A DNA stretch of 64,000 nucleotides, taken from contig NZ_QEQF01000003.1 of NCBI RefSeq assembly GCF_003253115.1, forward strand, positions 62,001 to 126,000. Direction: 5' to 3'. The position numbers were made by a program, and so were the translations under genes. Origin of the DNA: Haemophilus_A paraphrohaemolyticus_A. Lineage in GTDB: Bacteria > Pseudomonadota > Gammaproteobacteria > Enterobacterales > Pasteurellaceae. The notes under the pieces are model-generated. The model made no database searches, was not told the origin of the DNA, and saw nothing but the letters and a program-made list of their open reading frames with translations. Below are positions 16,947 through 24,406 of this stretch, piece after piece. Each line of letters begins with the position of its first letter. Position 1 is the first letter of the stretch.

Positions 16947-19187
16947 TTATTCTTCTGTTTCTCTTTCCAATTCGCCTAGTGCATTCTCTTGCATTAAATG
17001 CTGTAATTGTGGAAGGAGTTGTACTATCAGGCGTAATTGTTGGATGAGCACTAAACTCAATTCGTCTTGTTTTTCGTGGTGGGTTTGCTCAAATTGGGCA
17101 AGATCGCTATCAATAGCGGTCAAATTTGCTTCCAATTTTGCAGGAGATCGTTTGCCCTCTGCCATTTGCTCGATGATAGTTGCGACTTCTCGCCCGTGTG
17201 AGAAGAAAATCGCGGAAAAATCCACCTGTTGATTCAGCATTGGGCTGGCTATGCGATAGGCACCCAGTGCAGAAATATAGCCAAGCAAAGTATAATTTAT
17301 ACCTAGTAAATTCGGGGCAACTGCTGAAATTGCTTGGTATTTTTTCGGTTCGCTGTCTAGGTTTGACACCGCAGAACTCAAAGCAGAAATGTAGTTGTGC
17401 ACTTCGCGACGAGCGGTGCGGTATGGCAACTGTTCGTTATAGCCAAACTGCAGCTGTGCGATGATGTGGCGTAGGTAGTTACTGCTTGCCAGCACGGTCG
17501 ATTTCAAGTTCTGTTTGAGGTTGATGTACTTCCAATCGGGGAAAATAAAAGAGACGGCAAACCACGCAATCGACGTGCCAACCAACGTATCAATCACCCG
17601 CGGTAAAATGCCCTCATCTGCACCAATGCCAATAATATCAAGGCTTACTAACACCAACAGCGTAATGTAGAAGGTTGAGAAACTGTAATGACGGAAACGG
17701 AAATAGGTGTAAAGGCTGGCGGTAATCACAATCAAGCCCAGCTCGGCTTCCAACGTGGAAGTGAGGTAATATTCCCGCAACAGCATCCCAACCAACACGC
17801 CTAAGATAGTGCCGATAACCCGCTGTCCTAAGCGTTTTTTGGTGGCGGAATAGTTTGGTTGGCAGACAAAAATCGCCGTGAGTAGCACCCAGTAGCCTTT
17901 GCCGTCTAGATGGAAAATCGGCACAATAGCACTACACAAGCCCACCACTACAGACAAGCGAATGGCGTGGCGAAAGAGTTGTGATGAGAGGTTGCAGTGG
18001 CTCTGAATGGTTTGCCACATATTGCGAAAACCTGACACATTTTCTGCCAACAAGCGGTTAGAAAGGTGCTGCGATTTGCTAGATGCAAATTTATTGTTCA
18101 TTTTAACCGCTTGTTCCATGCCCTCTTCTTGTTCGCTTTGGCTGTGCTCAATCTGGCAAAGTTGGCTTTCAATATTGCGTAAATTTTCCGCAATCGACTG
18201 CCAGCGATACGCACTTTTTAACCCCTGTTCTTGATGATAATTGAGAGAATTAAATAAGCCTTGCATTGCTTTTTCCCCGCGAGAGCTATGCTGATAACGT
18301 TCCGCATAACGCAACGCCACCGCGACTTTTTGGCACGCCATAGCTTGCAGCTCCAAGACACGTTGGAAGCGAAAAATCAAATCGCTATTTTTAAGCTGTT
18401 GGAAGAATTCGTGATATTGATAATGGCTTGAACTGGCTCGTTCCAGAATATCTTGGGCGGTGTAGTAATAACGCAACATTTTTTGCGTCCGAGTTTGGCG
18501 ATTATGGCGACGCAAGCGATAGAAGAGCGACACGCGAGTTTGTTCAAATGCCTGAATAACTTCACTATTCGTGCGTGCTAAAGCACGCTGCTTAGCTACT
18601 ACATCGTCATCATCGGGATCAAAATAGGCAGCTTTCGCTTGTAAATATCTGCCCAATGCCTCGTAAGATTTCGCCAAATTCTCTTGTACCGTGCGGTTTG
18701 GAAAGACGATATACACTAACATTGCAACCAAACCATAAAGCAACGCCCCCGCTAAAATCAGCAATGTATTGGTGTACCAAGTAGTTTCGGGCATGTAGGT
18801 AAGCGAGGCATAAACAGATACAACGAGCGTACCAAAAGCGATGGTGCTATAACGCTGCCCAATGCTGCCGAGCATGACCAAAATAAAGGTGCTGAGCACC
18901 GCAAGCGGTACAAAAAGCCAGCCAAATTCCAAAGAAAGCGTTGCCCCTGCGGATGAAATCGCAAAGGCAATCAGGGTAATGATAAGGTTTTTAAATCGCC
19001 CAGAAAGGTTGTTGTCTAAATCTACCAAACCGCCTGCAATAATGCCCAAAATCAATGGCATACTGTGCTCAGAAATATTAAGCAACCAGATACCAATAGC
19101 GGCAAGGTTGGTGGTAATAAAAATTGGCAAAGTGCTCAACACGTGAGCACTCAACCAATGAGATGGCATTTTTGTTGCAATTTTCAT
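16947..19187 (-). CDS. yccS: YccS/FUSC-family inner membrane protein
   Basis: 746 residues with two blocks of membrane helices (about residues 20-165 and 395-540) separated by a long helical cytoplasmic region, the duplicated FUSC/YccS-YhfK layout. GIIAGGLVDLDNNLSGRFKN and the second-block KGYWVLLTAIFVCQPNYSATKKRLGQRVIGT are family signatures. Members are relatives of aromatic-acid efflux proteins, but YccS itself has no settled function. It starts 18 bp after the mgsA stop, so the two are likely one transcript. Confidence 0.88.
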   Translation of the reverse strand: MKIATKMPSHWLSAHVLSTLPIFITTNLAAIGIWLLNISEHSMPLILGIIAGGLVDLDNNLSGRFKNLIITLIAFAISSAGATLSLEFGWLFVPLAVLSTFILVMLGSIGQRYSTIAFGTLVVSVYASLTYMPETTWYTNTLLILAGALLYGLVAMLVYIVFPNRTVQENLAKSYEALGRYLQAKAAYFDPDDDDVVAKQRALARTNSEVIQAFEQTRVSLFYRLRRHNRQTRTQKMLRYYYTAQDILERASSSHYQYHEFFQQLKNSDLIFRFQRVLELQAMACQKVAVALRYAERYQHSSRGEKAMQGLFNSLNYHQEQGLKSAYRWQSIAENLRNIESQLCQIEHSQSEQEEGMEQAVKMNNKFASSKSQHLSNRLLAENVSGFRNMWQTIQSHCNLSSQLFRHAIRLSVVVGLCSAIVPIFHLDGKGYWVLLTAIFVCQPNYSATKKRLGQRVIGTILGVLVGMLLREYYLTSTLEAELGLIVITASLYTYFRFRHYSFSTFYITLLVLVSLDIIGIGADEGILPRVIDTLVGTSIAWFAVSFIFPDWKYINLKQNLKSTVLASSNYLRHIIAQLQFGYNEQLPYRTARREVHNYISALSSAVSNLDSEPKKYQAISAVAPNLLGINYTLLGYISALGAYRIASPMLNQQVDFSAIFFSHGREVATIIEQMAEGKRSPAKLEANLTAIDSDLAQFEQTHHEKQDELSLVLIQQLRLIVQLLPQLQHLMQENALGELERETEE

Positions 19188-19205
19188 TGTTTAATTTTTA
19201 GTCCA

Positions 19206-19667
19206 TTAATGCTGTAAACGTTCCGTCAAATAGCGATCGTAATCAGGCACTTCAATCTCTACTTCGTGGTTAAAACAGCTAGAGTGTAATAAGAAATCAG
19301 CGGTTGCTTCATTGATTGCTACGGGAATATTCCAGACAGTCGCAATACGCATTAAGGCTTTTACATCAGGATCGTGAGGAGCAGCATTCATCGGATCCCA
19401 GAAGAAAATCATCAAGTCGATTTTTTTTTCGGCAATCAATCCTCCCAGCTGTTGATCTCCGCCCATTGGACCGCTCAATAAAGCGTGAATTTCCAAGCCT
19501 GTTTCACGAGAAAGTAAATTGCCCGTTGTACCAGTGGCGTATAAAGTATGCGGCTTCAAGGCTTCAGCGTGTTTTTTTGTCCACGCCAGTAAGCTCTGTT
19601 TGCAGCTGTCGTGTGCCACTAAGGCAATACGTTTGTGTAATTCAATTTTGCGAGTGGTTTTGTACAT
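19206..19667 (-). CDS. mgsA: Methylglyoxal synthase
   Basis: 153 residues from ATG 19667, which has AAAGGAG upstream; this is the usual length and start. MgsA converts dihydroxyacetone phosphate to methylglyoxal and phosphate, a bypass of lower glycolysis when phosphate is low. Motifs: IALVAHDSCKQ at the N-terminus, TGTTGNLL phosphate loop, LSGPMGGDQQLG with the catalytic Asp region, and FFWDPMNAAPHDPDVKALMR. It leads an mgsA-yccS pair. Confidence 0.97.
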   Translation of the reverse strand: MYKTTRKIELHKRIALVAHDSCKQSLLAWTKKHAEALKPHTLYATGTTGNLLSRETGLEIHALLSGPMGGDQQLGGLIAEKKIDLMIFFWDPMNAAPHDPDVKALMRIATVWNIPVAINEATADFLLHSSCFNHEVEIEVPDYDRYLTERLQH

Positions 19668-19871
19668 TTTTTTCTCCTTTTGGCTTTTTTGCAAGATGGC
19701 AAAATCATACCCCTATTTAGAAAAGGTTAGCAAGCCCAAAGCCAAGAATGGGGAATAATTCCTGCAATTTGCAAAAAATTTTAAGATCTGACTGCTTGCG
19801 ATTGACTAAGCTCGCATAATAGTTAAAAATCCAGATAGTTTGTAGCAACAATGTTGCTCTTTAATCTATTT

Positions 19872-19897
19872 GGGCGGGAATAAACCCCACCCCTACG
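19872..19897. repeat. Dispersed short element (copy 1)
   Basis: Read on the minus strand, this is CGTAGGGGTGGGGTTTATTC followed by CCGCCC. A related copy at 60867-60891 has CGTAGGGG...TACCCGCCCC. Such short degenerate elements occur between genes in many Gram-negative genomes. The 235-base gap between mgsA and thrC also holds a small AGCAAC/GTTGCT hairpin and no gene. Confidence 0.35.
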
Positions 19898-19929
19898 CAT
19901 AACTCCATAAATAATAAAGGATCTCCCGA

Positions 19930-21204
19930 ATGAATTTATACAACATCAAACACCCAGAAGAACAAGTGAATTTCGCGCAAGGAGTGCGTCAAGGTTTAGG
20001 TAAAGATCAGGGGCTTTTCTTCCCTGAAGTCTTGCCAAAATTTGATGATATTGATGCACTTTTAGCCCTACCATTAGTTGAACGTAGCCAAAAAATCTTA
20101 GGTGCGTTAATTGGTGATGAATTACCAAAAGAAACGCTAGACAAAATGGTAGAGAATGCGTTTACTTTCCCTGCACCACTTGCTTATGTGAATGATGATA
20201 TTTATGCGTTAGAGCTTTTCCACGGTCCAACGCTCGCATTTAAAGATTTCGGCGGTCGCTTTATGGCACAAGCCTTAAGTGCCGTGCGTGGTGAGGGCAA
20301 AATTACCATTTTAACCGCAACTTCTGGCGACACAGGTGCGGCAGTGGCACACGCTTTCTATGGTTTAGAGAACATCAATGTGGTGATTTTGTATCCAAAA
20401 GGCAAAATCAGCCCGCTTCAAGAAAAATTATTCTGTACCCTTGGCGGCAATATCCGTACTGTAGCGATTGAGTCTGACTTTGATGCTTGCCAAGCGTTAG
20501 TAAAACAAGCCTTTGATGATGCAGAACTTCGCCAAGCGATTGGCTTAAACTCAGCAAACTCAATTAATATCAGCCGCCTGCTTGCTCAAGTGTGCTACTA
20601 CTTTGAAGCCGTGGCACAATTACCGAAAGAAAAACGTTCAGAAGTGGTTGTTTCTGTGCCAAGTGGCAACTTCGGCAACTTAACCGCAGGTTTAATTGCA
20701 AAAACTTTAGGTTTGCCAATCAAGCGTTTCATCGCTTCAACCAATGCAAATGACACCGTTCCACGCTACTTAAAATCAGGCAAATGGGAGCCGAATACAA
20801 CGGTGGCAACTCTTTCAAATGCAATGGATGTGAGCCGTCCAAACAACTGGCCACGTGTGGAAGAACTTTTCAAACGCAATGGCTGGCGCTTGTCTGATTT
20901 AGGTTCAGATGCGTTAAACGATGCAGAAACCGAAGCCGCATTAAAAGCACAATATGCAGAAGGCTACCTCTGCGAACCACATGGTGCTATCGCTTACCAA
21001 GTGTTGCAAGACCAACTCCAAGCAGGCGAAACAGGTATTTTCCTCTGTACCGCTCATCCAGCAAAATTTAAAGAGTCGGTAGAACGCATTTTAGACATTG
21101 AGTTACCATTGCCAGAAGCATTGGATAAACACAATAAAATGGAATTGTTATCCGACACAATGCCAGCAGATTTCGCCACATTGCGTGAATATTTGTTGAA
21201 ATAG
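19930..21204 (+). CDS. thrC: Threonine synthase
   Basis: 424 residues, the E. coli-type length. It converts O-phosphohomoserine to threonine with pyridoxal phosphate. The PLP lysine is K105 in LAFKDFGGRF, and ATSGDTGAAVAHAF and SVPSGNFGNLTAG bind phosphate groups. AAAGGA lies upstream of the ATG. In many relatives it ends a thrABC operon; here neither thrA nor thrB is adjacent and no threonine/isoleucine-rich leader peptide was seen, so it appears to be transcribed alone, ending at an uptake-signal hairpin. Confidence 0.97.
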   Translation: MNLYNIKHPEEQVNFAQGVRQGLGKDQGLFFPEVLPKFDDIDALLALPLVERSQKILGALIGDELPKETLDKMVENAFTFPAPLAYVNDDIYALELFHGPTLAFKDFGGRFMAQALSAVRGEGKITILTATSGDTGAAVAHAFYGLENINVVILYPKGKISPLQEKLFCTLGGNIRTVAIESDFDACQALVKQAFDDAELRQAIGLNSANSINISRLLAQVCYYFEAVAQLPKEKRSEVVVSVPSGNFGNLTAGLIAKTLGLPIKRFIASTNANDTVPRYLKSGKWEPNTTVATLSNAMDVSRPNNWPRVEELFKRNGWRLSDLGSDALNDAETEAALKAQYAEGYLCEPHGAIAYQVLQDQLQAGETGIFLCTAHPAKFKESVERILDIELPLPEALDKHNKMELLSDTMPADFATLREYLLK

Positions 21205-21223
21205 TTTGGTAGATTTTTGAGAG

Positions 21224-21264
21224 AAAAAGACCGCTTGCAACATAAGCTACAAGCGGTCTTTTTA
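21224..21264. terminator. thrC terminator built from paired uptake signals
   Basis: A 14-bp perfect stem, AAAAAGACCGCTTG at 21224-21237 and its complement at 21250-21263, ends in a T-run. Both arms contain the uptake core AAGCGGTC in opposite orientation, a common dual use in Pasteurellaceae. It can serve thrC and the convergent amidohydrolase gene. Confidence 0.85.
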
Positions 21265-21329
21265 TGAGATTTGTTTGCTACTTTAGAAAAGCTGCCCGTT
21301 TAAGTACAGTTACTGCCCCAAATATCTAA

Positions 21330-22316
21330 TTAGAGTAACCCCAACACCTTACGTCCATTAATTGACGCAATATTCGACATCTCTTCAAGGTTGGTAAAGC
21401 GACAGCCTGCCGAAAGGAGACTGAGTTCTTGCCACATATCGCCCTCACAAAGTGGCACCATATAGTCACAGATATTATCTGTGCCAATTGCAACGGTAAT
21501 GCCTTCAGGAATCAGCTCATCGGCTGGCGTTAAGGCGTTGTGGAAAGGTTGTAAGTCTTCTTTACGACCACTGTCGATCCACGCCATTGGGCAAGCAATC
21601 ACCATCATTTGGCTATCACGCATTTTTTGGTACAGCATTTTGCGGTATTCTTTTGGGTGTGCACCGATTGAAATCCCGTGAATTGCCACCACGCGACCTT
21701 GCATTCCGTGTTCAATCGCTTTATCGCAAAGTTGCTCTGTCTCTTTCTCTTTTGGTGTGTTAAATTGGTCTACGTGTACATGTAGCATTTTGCCGAGCGA
21801 TTTTGCTTTATCCATCAAAATATCCATCGCTTCTAAACCTTTGCCGTAATCCAATTCATCGCGATAAGGTAAGCCGCCAATCATATCCACCATTTCCGAA
21901 CCAATATCGAACCATTTCTTCGCGGTTGGCTCAATCACGCCTTTTAAAGTTTGGTTGGCGAATTTCAAAATAATGTCGCTTTTATACACTTCGCGCGCTT
22001 TGTGAGCAGCGATAATCGCACGATCTTCACATACGCCATCAATATCTACGAAAGTACCGAATGCGGTTACCCCTTGAGAAATCATCAGCTCAATGGCTTG
22101 CGAGAAACGGCGGTAATAGTCGTCTACGCTGGATTGACGTTTTATTTCATCCACCAAGTCCCATTTTTGTTGTAGGTTAGCATTTTGATAGATGGTAATT
22201 TTTTCTGGAGTCATCGTGAATGCACGGTCAGCATGAGCGTGAGAGTTTACCCAACCGCCTTTTTTGATGATTTCATCACGAATATGACCTTTCAGTGTGC
22301 GAATTAATTGGCTCAT
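21330..22316 (-). CDS. CodA-like amidohydrolase (cytosine-deaminase superfamily)
   Basis: 328 residues with the metal ligands of the amidohydrolase barrel in order: HAHAD near residue 26, MLHVHVDQF near residue 195, AIHGIS near 233 and GTDNICDYM near 297. The HVDQ in place of the HxDE of true CodA marks a subgroup of unknown substrate. AAAGGA precedes the ATG. Its 5' side holds a separate promoter and intrinsic terminator (22399-22535) and it is divergent from the TPP-riboswitch-controlled thiB, so a pyrimidine-salvage role linked to thiamin is conceivable but only inferred from position. Confidence 0.8.
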   Translation of the reverse strand: MSQLIRTLKGHIRDEIIKKGGWVNSHAHADRAFTMTPEKITIYQNANLQQKWDLVDEIKRQSSVDDYYRRFSQAIELMISQGVTAFGTFVDIDGVCEDRAIIAAHKAREVYKSDIILKFANQTLKGVIEPTAKKWFDIGSEMVDMIGGLPYRDELDYGKGLEAMDILMDKAKSLGKMLHVHVDQFNTPKEKETEQLCDKAIEHGMQGRVVAIHGISIGAHPKEYRKMLYQKMRDSQMMVIACPMAWIDSGRKEDLQPFHNALTPADELIPEGITVAIGTDNICDYMVPLCEGDMWQELSLLSAGCRFTNLEEMSNIASINGRKVLGLL

Positions 22317-22398
22317 GTTTGCTATCCTTTATATAAATTTCAGGCGAAAAAAAACCGCTTGTGAAAAAGCGATTTGATCAAATTAGGGAGAAATGAAT

Positions 22399-22500
22399 AA
22401 AAAAACAGCTACGCCTCGAAGAACGATGCGTAGCTGAAAAAATAATGTATAAGGAGTTAATATATGAAGATTCATTTCTAGTTTCTACGTTTAAAACTAG
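22399..22500 (-). ncRNA. Candidate small RNA or attenuator leader upstream of the amidohydrolase gene
   Basis: A compact transcription unit: the promoter at 22507-22535 predicts a start near 22500. The first 23 bases form a hairpin (CTAGTTT/AAACTAG, 22478-22500), then an unpaired AU-rich stretch, then a terminator with the 9-bp stem CAGCTACGC/GCGTAGCTG (22406-22436) and seven U. The product would be about 100 nt. A 30-codon frame from ATG 22475 to 22383 crosses the terminator but has no ribosome site; if translated, the region could act as an attenuator for the amidohydrolase gene that starts at 22316. No known family was recognised. Confidence 0.5.
22406..22436 (-). terminator. Intrinsic terminator of the candidate small RNA/leader
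   Basis: Perfect stem CAGCTACGC (22406-22414) with GCGTAGCTG (22428-22436), 13-base loop, followed on the minus strand by seven U (A-run 22399-22405). Confidence 0.8.
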
Positions 22501-22506
22501 GGGCGT

Positions 22507-22535
22507 AGTATAGCGATGTTTTTTGCAAAAAGCAA
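22507..22535 (-). promoter_or_regulatory. Sigma-70 promoter for the candidate small RNA/amidohydrolase leader
   Basis: On the minus strand, TTGCTT (22535-22530), 17-base spacer, TATACT (22512-22507). It is divergent from, and 14 bp away from, the promoter of the thiB riboswitch. Confidence 0.65.
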
Positions 22536-22549
22536 ACGATTGCAAGCGG

Positions 22550-22578
22550 TTGAATTTCTCTCTTTTTTTGCATAGAAT
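22550..22578 (+). promoter_or_regulatory. Sigma-70 promoter for thiB riboswitch transcript
   Basis: TTGAAT (22550-22555), 17-base spacer, TAGAAT (22573-22578). The predicted start near 22585 is just before the TPP aptamer. Confidence 0.6.
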
Positions 22579-22588
22579 TCGTTCTGTT

Positions 22589-22680
22589 CTCATCGGAGTG
22601 CAAGGATTAACAATCTATGCTGAGAGGCGTAAGCCAATCCGTAGAACCTGAACTGAATAATTTCAGCGTAGGGATTTGAG
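22589..22680 (+). promoter_or_regulatory. TPP riboswitch (THI-box) upstream of thiB
   Basis: The conserved THI-box blocks are all present in order: CGGAGTGC, then GCTGAGA at 22619-22625, then GAACCTGA, then CAGCGTAGGGA closing with TTGAG that pairs with CTCA at 22589-22592. TPP binding should lower thiB expression. A downstream stem (GGATTTGAG with CTTAAATCC) may form the expression platform, possibly hiding the 3' side of the aptamer. Confidence 0.92.
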
Positions 22681-22732
22681 ACGAGTGTTCGACTTAAATC
22701 CTTTGATTTAAAATTTAAACAAAGGAAAAATT

Positions 22733-23728
22733 ATGAAAACTGTATCTTTTACTTTATCTGTCATTGGCTTAGCCGTTGCTACTTCTGCTTTTGCTACTGA
22801 AAAACCTGTACTCAATGTTTACACTTATGATTCGTTCGCTTCAAAATATGGCCCTGCTTCGCAATTAGAAGCCAATTTTGAAAAAGTGTGTCACTGCGAT
22901 CTGCGTTTTTTACCATTTGATAATGGTGTAACAATGTTGAATCGTGTTCGTTTAGAAGGTAAAAAAACAAAAGCTGATGTTGTGGTTGGCATTGATAATT
23001 TTACTCAAGCTGAAGCAGAAAAAAGCGGGTTGTTTGCGGAAAATGAATTAACCTTGCAAGATACTGCACTACCGATTACTTGGCAAAGCCATACTTTTTA
23101 CCCATATGACTACAGCGAATACGCGTTCATTTATAATAAAGAGAAATTAGCAAATCCACCGAAATCGTTAAAAGAGTTATTTGAACGCCAAAATTTACGT
23201 GTGATTTATCAAGACCCTCGCACCAGCACGGTAGGGCGCGGCTTGTTAGTCTGGGCAAACCAAGTGCTTGCCTCCGAAGGCAAGATGAGCAAATGGTGGG
23301 AAAGCTTAGCGAAACACACCGTAACCGTCGGTAAAGGCTGGTCTGAAACTTATGGCGCTTATTTAAAAGGCGAGGCGGATATGGTGTTGAGCTACACTAC
23401 TTCACCGCTTTATCATCAATGGTATGAAAATGATGATAAAAATGTGGCAGCCATTTTTGAAGAAGGGCATTTGATGCAAGTCGAGCTTGCCGCGATTTTA
23501 AAAAGCAGCCAACAAAAACCACTTGCTCAGCAATTCTTGCGTTTCTTACACGAGCCTGAATCGCAAAAAATTATCGCAAAATCGAATATTATGAAGCCTG
23601 TTGTAGCAGGTGAGATTGATCCGCTTTTGACCTCTTTGCCGAAAATTAAAGTGTTAGATGCTCAACAACCAAACGCTGATTTAGTACGCCAATGGCTGGC
23701 TGATTGGCAAAAAGCGGTGAGTAAATAG
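22733..23728 (+). CDS. thiB: Thiamin/TPP-binding periplasmic protein ThiB
   Basis: 331 residues with a signal peptide (MKTVSFTLSVIGLAVATSAFA, cleaved after AFA). The family segments YTYDSFASKYGPA near the mature N-terminus and YQDPRTSTVGRGLL near residue 160 bind thiamin phosphates. It would deliver thiamin, TMP or TPP to the ThiP-ThiQ importer. It lies under a TPP riboswitch. Unusually, thiP and thiQ do not follow: a terminator comes 8 bases after the stop and then dksA. The partner permease and ATPase must be elsewhere. Confidence 0.93.
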   Translation: MKTVSFTLSVIGLAVATSAFATEKPVLNVYTYDSFASKYGPASQLEANFEKVCHCDLRFLPFDNGVTMLNRVRLEGKKTKADVVVGIDNFTQAEAEKSGLFAENELTLQDTALPITWQSHTFYPYDYSEYAFIYNKEKLANPPKSLKELFERQNLRVIYQDPRTSTVGRGLLVWANQVLASEGKMSKWWESLAKHTVTVGKGWSETYGAYLKGEADMVLSYTTSPLYHQWYENDDKNVAAIFEEGHLMQVELAAILKSSQQKPLAQQFLRFLHEPESQKIIAKSNIMKPVVAGEIDPLLTSLPKIKVLDAQQPNADLVRQWLADWQKAVSK

Positions 23729-23735
23729 ACAAAAT

Positions 23736-23764
23736 AAAAACAGAAAGGAATGCTGTTTTTTTTT
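23736..23764 (+). terminator. thiB terminator
   Basis: Stem AAAAACAG (23736-23743) with CTGTTTTT (23753-23760), 9-base loop, T-run to 23764. It makes thiB a single-gene transcript. Confidence 0.65.
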
Positions 23765-23774
23765 GCAAAAAGAT

Positions 23775-23803
23775 TTGCCAAACGTATTAACTTCTGTTAT
23801 CAA
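23775..23803 (+). promoter_or_regulatory. dksA promoter
   Basis: TTGCCA (23775-23780), 17-base spacer, TATCAA (23798-23803), about 90 bp before the dksA start. Confidence 0.5.
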
Positions 23804-23894
23804 TAGCGTCCTTAAAAATCCCTATAATTTTTTCTACCCCTTTTTTACTACTTTTAAGGTAGGTGAGGGGCAACTTAACCAACAGGAGTATAAT

Positions 23895-24341
23895 ATGGCA
23901 GTGGGCAATACCACGTCTTTAAGTTTATTATCTCTCGCAGGGGTAAAACCTTACGAACTGAAAAAGAATGAAGAATATATGAATGATGCTCAAAAAGAGC
24001 ACTTCACTAAAATTCTGAAAGCGTGGCATTCTCAAATCATGGATGAAGCCGCTCGCACGAAAAACCAAATGCAGGAAGATGTGACTAACTTCGCAGACCC
24101 TGCAGACCGTGCAACTCAGGAAGAAGAGTTTAGTTTAGAATTACGCAACCGTGATCGTGAGCGTAAATTATTGAAAAAAATTGAACAAACTTTACACAAG
24201 ATTTCTGATGATGATTACGGTTATTGTGAAACCTGTGGCGTAGAAATCGGCTTAAAACGCCTTGAAGCACGCCCAACTGCGGATTTATGTATTGACTGTA
24301 AAACCCTTGCTGAAATCCGTGAAAAACAACTTGGTTTATAA
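23895..24341 (+). CDS. dksA: RNA polymerase-binding transcription factor DksA
   Basis: 148 residues from ATG 23895 (AGGAG upstream), the usual size; an upstream in-frame extension is not conserved. DksA enters the RNA polymerase secondary channel and with ppGpp controls rRNA and amino-acid promoters. The coiled-coil tip acidic region (NFADPADRATQEEEFSLELR) and the four-cysteine zinc finger (YCETCGVEIG...LCIDCKTLAE) are intact. A strong terminator follows. The next gene is pcnB, the same order as in enterobacteria apart from intervening genes. Confidence 0.97.
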   Translation: MAVGNTTSLSLLSLAGVKPYELKKNEEYMNDAQKEHFTKILKAWHSQIMDEAARTKNQMQEDVTNFADPADRATQEEEFSLELRNRDRERKLLKKIEQTLHKISDDDYGYCETCGVEIGLKRLEARPTADLCIDCKTLAEIREKQLGL

Positions 24342-24348
24342 GATAAAC

Positions 24349-24383
24349 AACGGAGAATGGTCGCATTCTCCGTTATTACTTTT
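24349..24383 (+). terminator. dksA terminator
   Basis: Perfect 11-bp stem AACGGAGAATG / CATTCTCCGTT (24349-24359 and 24364-24374) followed by a T-rich stretch. Confidence 0.8.
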
Positions 24384-24406
24384 AGCCTAATTTAAAGAGG
24401 TGAATT

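Noticed and set aside
19668..19929. Threonine attenuator before thrC
   Set aside because: There is a small AGCAAC/GTTGCT hairpin but no Thr/Ile-rich leader peptide or terminator-antiterminator pair.
22383..22475. 30-codon leader peptide resembling ilv/leu leaders
   Set aside because: It contains several Leu, Val, Ile and Phe codons but no dense run of one amino acid and no ribosome site, so I treat the region as a candidate RNA rather than a proven leader peptide.
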